From Gammaproteobacteria bacterium (GTDB lineage: Bacteria; Pseudomonadota; Gammaproteobacteria; Pseudomonadales; Azotimanducaceae): a stretch of DNA of 64,000 nucleotides. Under the pieces are notes generated by a model that worked only from the letters and a program-made list of their open reading frames with translations, searched no databases and was not told the origin of the DNA. A program made the translations under genes and the position numbers. The stretch is taken from the NCBI GenBank assembly GCA_009840305.1, contig VXNY01000030.1, positions 1 to 64,000 of the forward strand, written 5' to 3'. The first letter of the stretch is position 1. Every line of letters starts with the position of its first letter. Below are positions 1 to 9,131 of this stretch, piece by piece.

Positions 1-50
1 AAAACGAACGATTTCTGTTCAAAAAATTTGGATTCTCAGGAGAATACAAT

Positions 51-1152
51 ATGAAGACACTTCACAGACTCTCGTCAGGGATACTATTGGTCGCAATGAC
101 CACGTTTGGACTAACTGCTCTAACTACCTCTTCTTCAACGGACACTAGGGTTTGAGGATGGCTTAATACAACCTGTAACAGCGAGTACTCGATGATATTT
201 CAGAGTATAGGAGATATGCTTGACTTCAATGGTACGGAACAGTATGGCGTAACCTGGAATTTCGAGTCATACTACAAAGCATCGGAATTCGACGACTCGG
301 GTGAAGACCCCACGTGTCACTTGGTGTCTGATATCGAGGAAGTTGTTGTTAGAGGTACGCCGTTCGTCCCCGTCGGTAGGCACTACGGCGGCGGAGGAGG
401 CGGTGTTGGTGTTACACCACCCCCCCAACTTCGGCGGATGCTATGACCGAAGAAGCTTTCCAAGAGCTCGGTGAATGCTTGCAAGAAAAAGGTGAGGAAC
501 TTGACCTAGACGGTTGGGACAAAGATCAAGACACCTCAGGTACGGCATGGAACATGGTGAGAGGTATGGAAGTTAATGCCTATGGGGAAGCTAAACCGAT
601 CATTCAAAAGGGTACAGAATCCGGTCAGTTATTTTTTCGCGGTGTTAATATCAACATTTGTACCGACGTTATCGAAACCAATGATCGGATTGGTTTTGTA
701 CATCTAGTGATGTACACCTGGGCTCATGAAAAAGTGCATGAGTTTCAGTTGTATCGAGGGTAAATGACGATGACGGCCGACCGGCACCTTCACCCTACGA
801 GTTTTATGACATGGAGGTAGAGGCGTATAACAAAGTGTACAACTCGTGGTGGCCACAGCTGTTTCCGAAAGTGAATAGACGGGGTAATGCGGTTAACACT
901 TCACCGTTTTACAAGCTTTCAAATAGGGTCACCTACAAATACAGAGATAAAAACGGTAACTACAAAGGAAGGTATAGGAGAAAAGTAGAAGCGTATCAAG
1001 AAATAAAGAGATTGGAAGCAGCCGGAACAGAATTGACTGAAGAACAAGAACAGGACAAGAGAGATTTAGAAAAGTACTTTGAGAATAAACGTCCCAAAGT
1101 TCCCCGTAATAATGGTGATTACGATCCCAACATGGATATGGACTGCGATTAA
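51..1152 (+). pseudogene. Broken secreted zincin-like protein (HExxH)
   Basis: Three reading-frame segments can be joined into one protein of about 365 residues. The first segment starts at ATG 51 with a signal-peptide-like leader (MKTLHRLSSGILLVAMTTFG) and meets TGA at 153-155, but the same frame stays open to about 446. A glycine-rich then proline-rich linker follows. At a run of seven C (420-426) the frame moves; one extra C would join it to the next segment, which ends at TAA 761. One extra G in the GGG at 758-760 would join the last segment, which ends at 1152. The middle segment has WAHEKVHEFQ (HEKVH at 725-739), an HExxH zinc-peptidase signature, and the last has MEVEAY (from 811), a plausible third-ligand region. 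The last segment ends in TAATG, overlapping the next gene by one base. Function and substrate are unknown. Real decay and homopolymer assembly error are both possible; the TGA is harder to explain as an indel error. Confidence 0.5.
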
Positions 1153-2510
1153 TGAAGAGCCATCCCCGTGCAAAGCGTTGGTTCTTGGCCGCTTGTATTG
1201 GGATACTCGGTATAGGCACGGCGGTTTGTGTTCTGATTTTCACAAACAATCGCACAGGCGAGGGAGGTGAGTCCGTTATCGGCACCTCAAATGGAGTCGT
1301 GTCCTCATCCATGCCTTCTACACGCGATACAGATGTTGCTGTAGTCGAGTCACTCAAATTGCCTGTCTTAGAGTTTCCGGCTGGTTCTATTGAAGAAGCA
1401 TGTGATTTGAATGACTTTCCACCGCATTGGGCTACAGACGAAAATTTTGAGAGTAACGATCATCCTGACCCTGACGAACTAGCATCAGAAGCTTGTTGGT
1501 CGGCTTTAGAGGATCACGTCGATGGTATGAACCCCTACTTTTTTCTTTGGGGAGAAGAACTCTATCAGCAGCGAGCGGCAGCCTTTGTTGTGTTAGAGAA
1601 CCCGGTAACTTTTGAGCGTATCTTTACCGAACCCGCAGGTGACTTAGTTAAAGTTCAGGACGCGCTCTCGCGCCCCGAGTGTTTGTTGACCGGAGACGAA
1701 ACCAACTGGGAGTTGAAAGAATCCTGCTACGCTGACGCGATTCTAAATTACGCCCTAGTCAATCGGTTTTGTTTTGACGGATGGAGCGACGGAGACGGAA
1801 TCGAAAAACGCAACCGAACTTATTATTTTTCGGAATATGACCCCACAACAGAACAAGATCGTTTGATGTGGAAGCAAGATTTGGAAGATAGTTGGGTCAG
1901 AAGGAAGTGTGAGGAATTAGATGAGTCCTTAGAGCTCACTGAATATCAAAAAGAACTCTTTAAGTTGGTGCTGTCTCTTGAACCAAACAAACATTGGCCA
2001 AAGGGTAGGATCGAAGAAGAAGCGATGGTTGCTGTAGGTTGGTCATACGAACCCTTAATTGAACTAGCAGCACGACTGGGTGATGAAGCAGCTGGGCTAA
2101 CCTATCCTTTTAACCATAGTCCTTATGAAAGAGCCTATGAAGAACAAGGATACAAGTATGGACGATTTTCTGGTTTGTTGACGAGCAAAGAATGGAAAGA
2201 GTTTTCTAAGAAAGATGAGCCTAGTGTTGATCGTTTCCTACTCTCGTTCCACATGCTAGCGCAGGTTAGCGCGCGCCGACCCGACCCGCGCGAAGAGATT
2301 ACATTTGATTGGGAGTGGGTGGCACGACATTTGTGCGAACCGCCATACTACCGACACTTTTCTGAACCGGAGCCGGAAGAGCCGCCAGAGCATTCCAGTT
2401 GCAAGGAGATCGTCCATGAGATCCGTCAGCGCGATCTAAAATTCGCTCCGCTACTACTTTCGCTAGATAAATTCGAGCAAGTTGCTTTAGAGTTGGGAGT
2501 GTACGAGTAA
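1152..2510 (+). CDS. Membrane-anchored cysteine-containing protein, paralogue 1
   Basis: I do not recognise this 452-residue family. It has a short basic N-terminus, one membrane segment at about residues 10-30, a Ser/Thr/Gly-rich stretch, and then a large acidic, aromatic-rich domain that should lie in the periplasm. Cysteines near residues 84, 115, 177, 192 and 207 are matched in the following paralogue and may form disulfides. The best-conserved block is around residues 153-207, including FERIFTEP, LSRPECLLTGDETNWELK and LNYALVNR. The start codon overlaps the stop of the broken HExxH gene by one base, so the two were probably translated together. An accessory, inhibitor or immunity partner of the upstream protein is a possible role, but this rests on position only. 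Confidence 0.75.
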   Translation: MKSHPRAKRWFLAACIGILGIGTAVCVLIFTNNRTGEGGESVIGTSNGVVSSSMPSTRDTDVAVVESLKLPVLEFPAGSIEEACDLNDFPPHWATDENFESNDHPDPDELASEACWSALEDHVDGMNPYFFLWGEELYQQRAAAFVVLENPVTFERIFTEPAGDLVKVQDALSRPECLLTGDETNWELKESCYADAILNYALVNRFCFDGWSDGDGIEKRNRTYYFSEYDPTTEQDRLMWKQDLEDSWVRRKCEELDESLELTEYQKELFKLVLSLEPNKHWPKGRIEEEAMVAVGWSYEPLIELAARLGDEAAGLTYPFNHSPYERAYEEQGYKYGRFSGLLTSKEWKEFSKKDEPSVDRFLLSFHMLAQVSARRPDPREEITFDWEWVARHLCEPPYYRHFSEPEPEEPPEHSSCKEIVHEIRQRDLKFAPLLLSLDKFEQVALELGVYE

Positions 2511-2738
2511 ACGGATCATCGCGATTGAGAGCAGGCGACCTATGAGTGTCCTGAGCTAAGAGTTGCTGTATGGTTCTTAATTTGGTACTCCTTCCGTAAC
2601 GTTCGAAGCACAATCTATTCTGCCTCTTAGTCCAACAGGACTCGAGAGCATGTGTTTTTCTTTTAAAATCAAATTTCTGCTTCAACAAAAATTTTTTGCA
2701 TTGATTTATACTAAAGACTATTTCAAAAATGGGTTAGA

Positions 2739-4166
2739 ATGCCAAGAGCAATACTGAGTGGTAGGAACTCACGGAGTACAGTCTGGATTTGGAGTGTTGT
2801 TTTCGGGCTAGCGGTTGTAGTGATTGTATTGCTCGTATTTTTACGCGCCCCCAGTAGCAATTCGCTCTCATCTTTGAATATTGACCAACCCCCGTCGGTT
2901 GTGGAGCTCGACATTGCCGCTTCCATAGAAACGACTGAAGTTTCCCAAGTTGCTATGAAGACGGGACTAAGTTTACCGCCTTTGGACTTCGCGTCCGGTT
3001 CGGTAGAAGAGGTGTGTGGTTTTAATAACTTCCCTCCCTATCATTCCATTACATTCGAATCCGACTGGGACTCGAGAATACCTCTAGCATCCGAAGAGTG
3101 CTGGTCGGTTATGGAAACGCACATCCATACTATCAATCCTTTACATTTAGATGAAGATGATGAAAGAAGACGCACTTTTCAGTTCGTAGTTTTGGAAAAT
3201 CCTTTAACGTTTGAGCGTATCTTTACTGATCCAACAGGAGATTTTTCGCGGGTGCAAGAAGCGCTGTCCAGGCCTGAATGTTTGTTGACAGGGGATGAAA
3301 CCAACTGGGAATTGAAAGATTCCTGCCACGCTGAGGCATTCTTGAATTATGCTCTAATCAATCGCATTTGTTTGGGATCTGGATGGGATCGGACATACAC
3401 TTACTACCCGAACAACAACGACCTAACACCGGAACAAGATCGGCTCATGTGGAAAGAATCGTTAGAGCACGAGTGGGTTGAAATGAAATGTGAAGAGTTC
3501 GACCAAACTTTGGAGTTTTCTTCGGAACAGTACCCAAATCTTCATGATTTAGTGATGTCGCTCCAGCTTCCGTCGACGAGAATCAAAAAGAACGCTCAAG
3601 AGCTCTTGATTGAACTCGCGGCAAGGCTGGGGGATGAGACGGCGGGGTTGTCCCTGCCTCGACATTTCGTATTTCCTCCGAATCCCGGTAACAAGAACGA
3701 GGAAGGCTACAAGTTTGGACGATTTGCCGAACTTTTAGCTAGCAACACTTGGCAGGAGTTGATTTTAAAGCAAGTTCCAAATGCTGATCGCTTCCTTCAG
3801 ACTTTTTATATGTTGTCGGGAGCGGAGAGTCAAGATGTCGACACACTCAAAGCGATACAGTTTGATTGGGTTCAGTTGGTACAACACCTGTGCATACCTC
3901 CGTTTTCAAAAGCTCTTGACTACGTTAGAGGTGGCATAGTTGTGCGGTTTACTGAAACTGACTTGGAGGGGTTATTGGAATATGAACCGGAGGAACTAAG
4001 AGAATTCGGACTTAAGCAGGAGGCTATAGAAGATTTTTTTAATCCTAAAAGCTGTCAGGACATCGTCCATGTAATACGTCAGGAAAGAGGGATCCAGCCT
4101 CCGTCAGTCTTAGCTGCGATAGAAAAGTTCGAGCAAGTTGCCGTAGAGCTTGAAGTGTACGAGTAA
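2739..4166 (+). CDS. Membrane-anchored cysteine-containing protein, paralogue 2
   Basis: This 475-residue protein is a tandem paralogue of the gene before it. It has a single N-terminal membrane segment (about residues 16-36) and the same order of conserved blocks: LPPLDFASGS, SEECW, FERIFTDP, LSRPECLLTGDETNWELK, LNYALINR, ELAARLGDE and the C-terminal KFEQVAVELEVYE. It differs by an acidic insertion just before the last conserved block (DLEGLLEYEPEELREFG). The 228-base gap upstream is AT-rich near its end (TATACT at 2707-2712), so it may have its own promoter, but I see no convincing -35 box and only a weak ribosome-binding site. Function is unknown. Duplication beside a presumed effector-like gene is the only contextual hint. 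Confidence 0.75.
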   Translation: MPRAILSGRNSRSTVWIWSVVFGLAVVVIVLLVFLRAPSSNSLSSLNIDQPPSVVELDIAASIETTEVSQVAMKTGLSLPPLDFASGSVEEVCGFNNFPPYHSITFESDWDSRIPLASEECWSVMETHIHTINPLHLDEDDERRRTFQFVVLENPLTFERIFTDPTGDFSRVQEALSRPECLLTGDETNWELKDSCHAEAFLNYALINRICLGSGWDRTYTYYPNNNDLTPEQDRLMWKESLEHEWVEMKCEEFDQTLEFSSEQYPNLHDLVMSLQLPSTRIKKNAQELLIELAARLGDETAGLSLPRHFVFPPNPGNKNEEGYKFGRFAELLASNTWQELILKQVPNADRFLQTFYMLSGAESQDVDTLKAIQFDWVQLVQHLCIPPFSKALDYVRGGIVVRFTETDLEGLLEYEPEELREFGLKQEAIEDFFNPKSCQDIVHVIRQERGIQPPSVLAAIEKFEQVAVELEVYE

Positions 4167-4556
4167 GCGGATCCCTGTGTAGTAGAGCAAAAAATCTACC
4201 AATGAGTGTCTTGCTTTGCTCGGGGCATTTGTTGCACCAACCATTAAACACATTCGTGCGACTTCCTGCGAACTCGGCTCGTAGTCCAAGGAGGCAAAAT
4301 TTTCAAAAAACTCGTAGCTAGAGTTCAAGATGGATTCTCGAATGTCCAGGAAAACAAGTCCGTACGGCACATCTTCTAGTTGAGCGACTTTCAAGAGCTA
4401 CCGAGACAACTAGAGCGTACGGCAACTAAGAGCACAGAAAGGAAGTCGAGATGGACTTCCAGACGATGAACTTTCCATGCGCGCAGGGCCGAATTCTCCC
4501 ACGATGCTTTCATTTTTCGATTTTGCCACTATATAGAACAGTAGGAGACTTTAGGA
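4167..4556. other. Intergenic region with decayed repeat tail and a stem-loop
   Basis: No supported gene lies in these 390 bases. The first 50 bases resemble the sequence just after paralogue 1 (both have CGGATC soon after the stop and ATGAGTGTC about 30 bases later), which suggests the duplication included 3' flanking DNA. A perfect 7-bp stem-loop (GGAAGTC, 6-base loop, GACTTCC) lies at 4441-4460; it has no following T-run, so it is not a typical terminator. The end holds TATATAG at about 4531 and TAGGAG just before the next gene, probably its promoter region and ribosome-binding site. Confidence 0.4.
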
Positions 4557-4961
4557 ATGACATCAAACAATAACCCTCAGAGCTACCATAAGGGCCGAGT
4601 TGGACTGCTCGGTACTAAATATTTAATTTCTGCTGCCAATATGGACAGAGCCGTAGAGTTCTATCGAGACGTAATGGGCTTAGCTGTTCAAGTTTTTTCA
4701 CCTTATTGGAGCGAGTTGACACACGGATCCGCTATAGTTGCTCTTCACGGCGGGGGAGATGGATTGTTTACAGAGACTGGATTGTCGTTTACGGTCAAAG
4801 ACATCTTTGAAGCGTGTTCGGCAATTATCAAAGGTGGCGGTTCGATACGATCTGAACCCGAAGACAGAGGCGAAGAAGGAATCTATCTCGCTTTCGTGAC
4901 TGATACCGAGAACAATGGAATCATGATCAGTCAGGTGAAAAATTCCAAATTAGAGACTTAA
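4557..4961 (+). CDS. VOC (glyoxalase/bleomycin-resistance fold) protein
   Basis: This 134-residue protein has the short beta-alpha-beta-beta-beta pattern of the vicinal oxygen chelate superfamily: KYLISAANMDRAVEFYRDVMGL near the start, then SELTHGSAIVALHGGG, and a C-terminal half ending in FVTDTENNGIMISQV. Members are glyoxalases, dioxygenases, epimerases or binding proteins, and the substrate cannot be read from the sequence. Usual metal-ligand positions are not obvious: an H is present in the THGS strand and an E in the EDRGEEG turn. The start is supported by AGGAG about nine bases upstream. It is a single gene ahead of the yajC-secDF operon and probably unrelated to it. Confidence 0.8.
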   Translation: MTSNNNPQSYHKGRVGLLGTKYLISAANMDRAVEFYRDVMGLAVQVFSPYWSELTHGSAIVALHGGGDGLFTETGLSFTVKDIFEACSAIIKGGGSIRSEPEDRGEEGIYLAFVTDTENNGIMISQVKNSKLET

Positions 4962-5024
4962 ACGCTCTGAAGAAAACACATCCTAGCAATACTTAAAATT
5001 TTTTGAACACAATGGAGAATCACG

Positions 5025-5360
5025 ATGAACTGGATTGAAACAGTTGTATATGCGGGAGCACAGGGAGGTGAAAAAGCCAGTCCTCTGCCAATGTTGCTTG
5101 TTATCGCGGGAATGATAGTACTGTTTTACTTTTTCCTTATTCGGCCGCAACAAAAGCAACGCAAGCGACATCAAGAGCTCGTCTCCGCCTTGCAACGTGG
5201 GGACGAAGTGATCATGGCTAGTGGAATGATGGGAATCATTTCAAAAGTAGAAGAAGACAACGTAACGGTCAGGGTCGCAAAAAATACTGAACTCCGATTT
5301 CAGAAACAAGCGGTGAGTGCAACATTGCCCAAAGGATCGATTACCAATCTAGATGGCTGA
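5025..5360 (+). CDS. yajC: Sec translocon accessory subunit YajC
   Basis: This 111-residue inner-membrane protein belongs to the SecDF-YajC complex, which associates with SecYEG and aids protein export. It has a short periplasmic start, one membrane helix at about residues 22-42, the family motif LIRPQQKQRKRHQELVSAL, then the cytoplasmic GDEVIMASGMMGIISKVEED block. Length and motif order match the family. GGAG lies upstream of the ATG. Its 3' end overlaps secD by eight bases, so yajC, secD and secF form one operon. In related genomes tgt precedes yajC; here a VOC gene takes that place. Confidence 0.97.
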   Translation: MNWIETVVYAGAQGGEKASPLPMLLVIAGMIVLFYFFLIRPQQKQRKRHQELVSALQRGDEVIMASGMMGIISKVEEDNVTVRVAKNTELRFQKQAVSATLPKGSITNLDG

Positions 5361-7293
5361 CTCCCGATTCGTCGGTCAGAACATTTTCGGTACGCAGAGT
5401 TCCAGCCGATCCAAAACTCGTTATCCACCTTGGCGATATGTAGTCTCGCTTCTCGTCGTCTTGGTGGCAGTACTGTATGCACTACCGAACTTATTCCCTC
5501 CAGACTACGCGATACAGATACAAACTGACAATAAAACGAATTCCGCCGGTCAACCATTTAATATTGGTAGCGGCTTTATCGAACAGGTAGTAGATCACGT
5601 AGAAAACAACGACATCGACGTTAAAACACCTGAACTGTTAGACGACCAAGGTGCTTTAATCAGATTTAACTCCGAAATTGATCGCGATGGCGCTAAGTTG
5701 CTACTGGAGAAATGGTTAAATCCGGAGGGTCAGGATAGACAGTTCGTCATAGCTTTAAATCTCGCAGACACTACTCCAAATTGGCTTCAACGTGTTGGGG
5801 GACGTCCGATGACATTGGGCTTAGATCTTGCTGGAGGCATCCACTTTGTTTTGCAGGTGGATATGGATTCGGCGATTAGAAATCAGATGAAGGACGAATC
5901 TGAAAAAGTATTAGATCGTCTTCGAGCTGCCAGAATTCGATACCTAAGTCGACAGGACATCGTCACGGGACAATATATTACTATCGAATTTGCAGATACT
6001 GATGTCCGAGACCTTGCAATGTCAACACTGAGTGAACATTACGGTTTACCAGACTTCGAACTTACCAAAACTCAAACGGCGGAAAATCCTGCTCTACAGC
6101 TTTCCATAACCTCGTCACGACTAAGAGAAATGGAAGATTTGGCGATAGACCAAAATCTTGAGGGAATCAGAAATCGAGTGGACGAATTGAACGTGTCCGA
6201 ACCATTGGTTCAACGCCTCGGTCGGAATCGTATCGTAGTTGATTTGCCTGGTGTACAAGATAGCGGCGAAGCAAAACGAATTTTGGATAAATTCGCAACG
6301 TTGGAATTCAGGCTGGCTGCCAAGCCGAACGACCGACCATCGGAAATTGAACAGTTTCCCTACAGGGGTCGGATGCAGGAAATTCAAAAGGAGATCATCG
6401 TTGAAGGTAAAAACGTCATAAATGCGAGACCCGGTCGTGATGAGCATGGGTTACCACAAGTAAACTTTACTTTAGACCGTCCTGGTGGAGATCGAATGCA
6501 CGATGTAACTAAAGACAACGTCAATCACTCCATGGCGATCTTGTTTATCGAACAGAAGCCAGTTGTTTCCTCAAGAATAGTCGACGGCGAGCGTGTGGAA
6601 AGCACTCGCATTGTGGAAGATAGGCGATTGATTAGTGTCGCGAATATCAATAGCGCGCTAAGCTACAACTCTCGAATTACAGGGTTAAGCACGCGTGAAG
6701 CCAAGGAATTGTCGATATTACTGCGTGCAGGAGCCTTAGCCGCGCCAATGTACTTTGTCGAAGAACGAACTGTGGGCGCTTCGCTAGGCGAAGAGAACAT
6801 TCAAAGAGGTTTCACCGCCGTCGTCATAGGCTTTTTGTTGGTGTTAGCCTTCATGTTAATTTATTACAAGGTTTTCGGCTTTGTCGCGAACGTCGCGCTA
6901 ACTTTAAACCTGATTATCGTGATTGCAGTGATGTCGAGTATTGGGGCGACTCTAACCTTACCTGGTATCGCAGGAATGGTCTTGACAGTGGGTATGGCAG
7001 TCGACGCCAACGTGTTGATTTTCTCTCGAATTCGTGAAGAACTCAAGGTATCCAAACCATGGGCTGCAATCCCTGCAGGATATGATCGAGCATTTCGAAC
7101 CATACTTGACGCGAATCTTACAACACTGTTTGTCGCACTGATATTGCTCTTTATTGGTAGTGGACCGATCGCCGGTTTCGCTGTAACGCTCTCAATTGGG
7201 ATAGTGACCTCTATGTTCACCGCAATTTTTGTGTCTCGAGGTATAGTGCATCTCATTTATGGGCGTCCTAACGTCGAAAAGGTGTGGATCTGA
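5353..7293 (+). CDS. secD: Protein translocase subunit SecD
   Basis: This 646-residue protein is the large subunit of the SecDF export motor, which uses the proton gradient to pull translocating proteins into the periplasm. One N-terminal membrane helix (about residues 28-46) is followed by a large periplasmic region with the family motif TLGLDLAGGIHFVLQVD, then five C-terminal membrane helices from about residue 490. The helix motif GMAVDANVLIFSRIREEL carries the conserved acidic residue expected for proton transfer. It is slightly longer than E. coli SecD (615). It overlaps yajC and its stop TGA overlaps the secF ATG, so the subunits are translationally coupled. Confidence 0.98.
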   Translation: MADSRFVGQNIFGTQSSSRSKTRYPPWRYVVSLLVVLVAVLYALPNLFPPDYAIQIQTDNKTNSAGQPFNIGSGFIEQVVDHVENNDIDVKTPELLDDQGALIRFNSEIDRDGAKLLLEKWLNPEGQDRQFVIALNLADTTPNWLQRVGGRPMTLGLDLAGGIHFVLQVDMDSAIRNQMKDESEKVLDRLRAARIRYLSRQDIVTGQYITIEFADTDVRDLAMSTLSEHYGLPDFELTKTQTAENPALQLSITSSRLREMEDLAIDQNLEGIRNRVDELNVSEPLVQRLGRNRIVVDLPGVQDSGEAKRILDKFATLEFRLAAKPNDRPSEIEQFPYRGRMQEIQKEIIVEGKNVINARPGRDEHGLPQVNFTLDRPGGDRMHDVTKDNVNHSMAILFIEQKPVVSSRIVDGERVESTRIVEDRRLISVANINSALSYNSRITGLSTREAKELSILLRAGALAAPMYFVEERTVGASLGEENIQRGFTAVVIGFLLVLAFMLIYYKVFGFVANVALTLNLIIVIAVMSSIGATLTLPGIAGMVLTVGMAVDANVLIFSRIREELKVSKPWAAIPAGYDRAFRTILDANLTTLFVALILLFIGSGPIAGFAVTLSIGIVTSMFTAIFVSRGIVHLIYGRPNVEKVWI

Positions 7294-8204
7294 TGAATAT
7301 TGACTTCATGTCCAAGCGCATTTACGCGCTCTCCGCCTCGGCTGTACTGTTCGTAGCTTCCGTCGTTTCTCTGTTGTTCATGAATTTAAACTGGGGACTA
7401 GACTTTACCGGCGGGGTGTTGGTCGAAGTCGGTTTCGACGAACCGCAGGATCCAGCACCCGTTCGCGTGCTGATTGAGGAAGCTGGCTACGTAAACGCCG
7501 AAGTTCAGAACATCGGTTCGGAACGGGATATCGTCATCCGCGTTCCCCCTGTGGATGGGGTAGATCAGTCTGTAGTCGGGGACGAAATATTTGCGCTGCT
7601 CGCGCAGAACTACAGTGGAACAGAACTGCTGAAGTCCGATTATGTGGGTCCAGCTGTAGGTCAAGATTTAACTCAACAGGGAGCTCTAGCTCTACTCGTT
7701 GCACTGTTATTAGTCATGGTTTACATCATGTTTCGATTCACCGGAAAGTTTGCGCTAGGAGCAGTGTTCGCGCTTGTACACGATATTGTGATTGTCGCTG
7801 GGATATTTTCGATCATGAAATGGACGTTTGATCTTCCGGAACTTGCGGCGCTCCTAGCGGTAATTGGTTATTCACTCAACGACACGATCGTTGTATCCGA
7901 CCGAATTCGTGAGAATTTTCGTGCTCTTAAACGCGGCACTTCGATGGACGTCATTAACTATTCACTGAACCAGACTCTTGGTCGTACGTTGGTAACTTCG
8001 CTAACGACGCTGCTAGTGTTGGTAGCATTGTTGATCGCGGGGGGTGAGCAACTGTTCGGGTTTGCAATCGCGCTCACGATCGGTGTAATAGTAGGAACGT
8101 ATTCGTCTATCTACGTGGCTGCGAGTTCACTACTTTTACTTGGAATCAAGAGTCAGGAACTTGCTCTACCAGACAAAGAGGGTGCTCCCGCGACGCGTTC
8201 GTAG
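7293..8204 (+). CDS. secF: Protein translocase subunit SecF
   Basis: This 303-residue membrane protein partners SecD. It has the first helix, the motif GLDFTGGVLVEV, a periplasmic loop and five C-terminal helices with YSLNDTIVVSDRIREN, the SecF counterpart of the SecD proton-relay helix. I chose the ATG at 7293, which overlaps the secD stop by one base. A GTG at 7284 would add three residues but is less usual. The following gene is convergent, so the operon ends here; I see no clear hairpin-plus-T terminator in the 40-base gap. Confidence 0.97.
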   Translation: MNIDFMSKRIYALSASAVLFVASVVSLLFMNLNWGLDFTGGVLVEVGFDEPQDPAPVRVLIEEAGYVNAEVQNIGSERDIVIRVPPVDGVDQSVVGDEIFALLAQNYSGTELLKSDYVGPAVGQDLTQQGALALLVALLLVMVYIMFRFTGKFALGAVFALVHDIVIVAGIFSIMKWTFDLPELAALLAVIGYSLNDTIVVSDRIRENFRALKRGTSMDVINYSLNQTLGRTLVTSLTTLLVLVALLIAGGEQLFGFAIALTIGVIVGTYSSIYVAASSLLLLGIKSQELALPDKEGAPATRS

Positions 8205-8244
8205 TTGCTTTTCAACATCCCTACATTCTGGCTGGAGTATTGTT

Positions 8245-8991
8245 TCAGTCTATGAGTTCGGACTCCAGCGCGGCGAAAATTTGAGGGTTCCCCGCAAGGA
8301 AAATTTCTTTGTTGATTGAACCAGATGTGGAGAAGCCCCCAGCTTCTGAAACCAGTAAGCTCGCGACGGAAGGGATCACCTGATTTGCACCTACAGCCAT
8401 ACATGCATCTAACTTCCCTTGTGCAACTCGAGCAAAGTCGAGTGCTAAACAGCCAGAACATCGCAACCCGCGAACCAGCGTATGGACTCTTTCTTGGTAT
8501 TTCGAGGAGTTTGATGTCGAGTCTTGGTGTGCGTATGCAACCACGGCTCGAGATATTGAACTAGTATTAGAAACTCGAAGTCGGATCTTGTTGACTGTTG
8601 CACCTTCATCCTTGGATGCGTGATACTCCAAGTCGTCAAGGTAGTGGTAGATTACAACGTGCTGTGCCGCACCTTGGTGGAATATACCGACTACCGCACA
8701 GTAGTCGGACAAGGAACGTAGGAAGTTTTCTTCGCCACAAAGTGGTTCGATAAACCAACAATACCCCGATTGTTTTGTAAGATCGTTGGAGTCATTTGCG
8801 ATCTTATGATCTGGGAAGTGAGTCTGCACCATTTCGTGGAACGCAGACGTCAGACGCGAACGCAGCTGGTGAACGTATTCTTGCAAACCCTTCGGGGAAA
8901 AACGACTAACGGGTGGTCGGTCGTGTGCTTGAATGAGCTGAGGTGCTTGTTGTCGCGCGGTACGGAGCGCGATACGGACTGAGCCTTCCAA
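8245..8991 (-). CDS. suhB: SuhB-like inositol monophosphatase homologue, likely catalytically dead
   Basis: Position (between secF and trmJ) and overall sequence identify this 248-residue protein as the SuhB orthologue. Matching parts include the N-terminal IALRTARQ, GCLALDFARVAQGKLDA and the C-terminal SEAGGFSTSG...LAGNPQIF. The metal-binding signature DPLDGTxNF is replaced by E82-P-L-C85-G-E-E-N-F, the upstream EES region reads NDSN, and the late WD pair before the LLVxEAGG helix reads IP. At least three metal-ligand positions are therefore lost. E. coli SuhB also has a non-enzymatic role in ribosomal RNA transcription complexes with NusA, so a regulatory role without catalysis is a reasonable inference. 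The start is a TTG codon. The gene is convergent with secF and divergent from trmJ, whereas in relatives it normally lies beside trmJ. Confidence 0.85.
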   Translation of the reverse strand: MEGSVRIALRTARQQAPQLIQAHDRPPVSRFSPKGLQEYVHQLRSRLTSAFHEMVQTHFPDHKIANDSNDLTKQSGYCWFIEPLCGEENFLRSLSDYCAVVGIFHQGAAQHVVIYHYLDDLEYHASKDEGATVNKIRLRVSNTSSISRAVVAYAHQDSTSNSSKYQERVHTLVRGLRCSGCLALDFARVAQGKLDACMAVGANQVIPSVASLLVSEAGGFSTSGSINKEIFLAGNPQIFAALESELID

Positions 8992-9131
8992 AAGAATATC
9001 TAAGTATTGAGGTAAAGATTAAGCGGGAAAGTGTGAAGTTTATGTGATTCTAACAACAAACACAAATGGAATCCTACTCACTTTTACAATACACACGATG
9101 AATAATCGGATTGTATTAGACCAAACCACTG

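Noticed and set aside
153..155. The TGA in the leader of the first gene as a selenocysteine codon, given selA and selB in the window.
   Set aside because: No convincing SECIS hairpin follows within the usual distance, the site is just after a signal peptide, and two further frame lesions in the same gene point to decay or sequence error.
4110..4394. A 94-codon minus-strand reading frame with a plausible-looking helical sequence.
   Set aside because: It starts with TTG directly after a stop, has no clear ribosome-binding site, overlaps the end of paralogue 2 and matches no family I know. It could be a fragment but is not supported as a gene.
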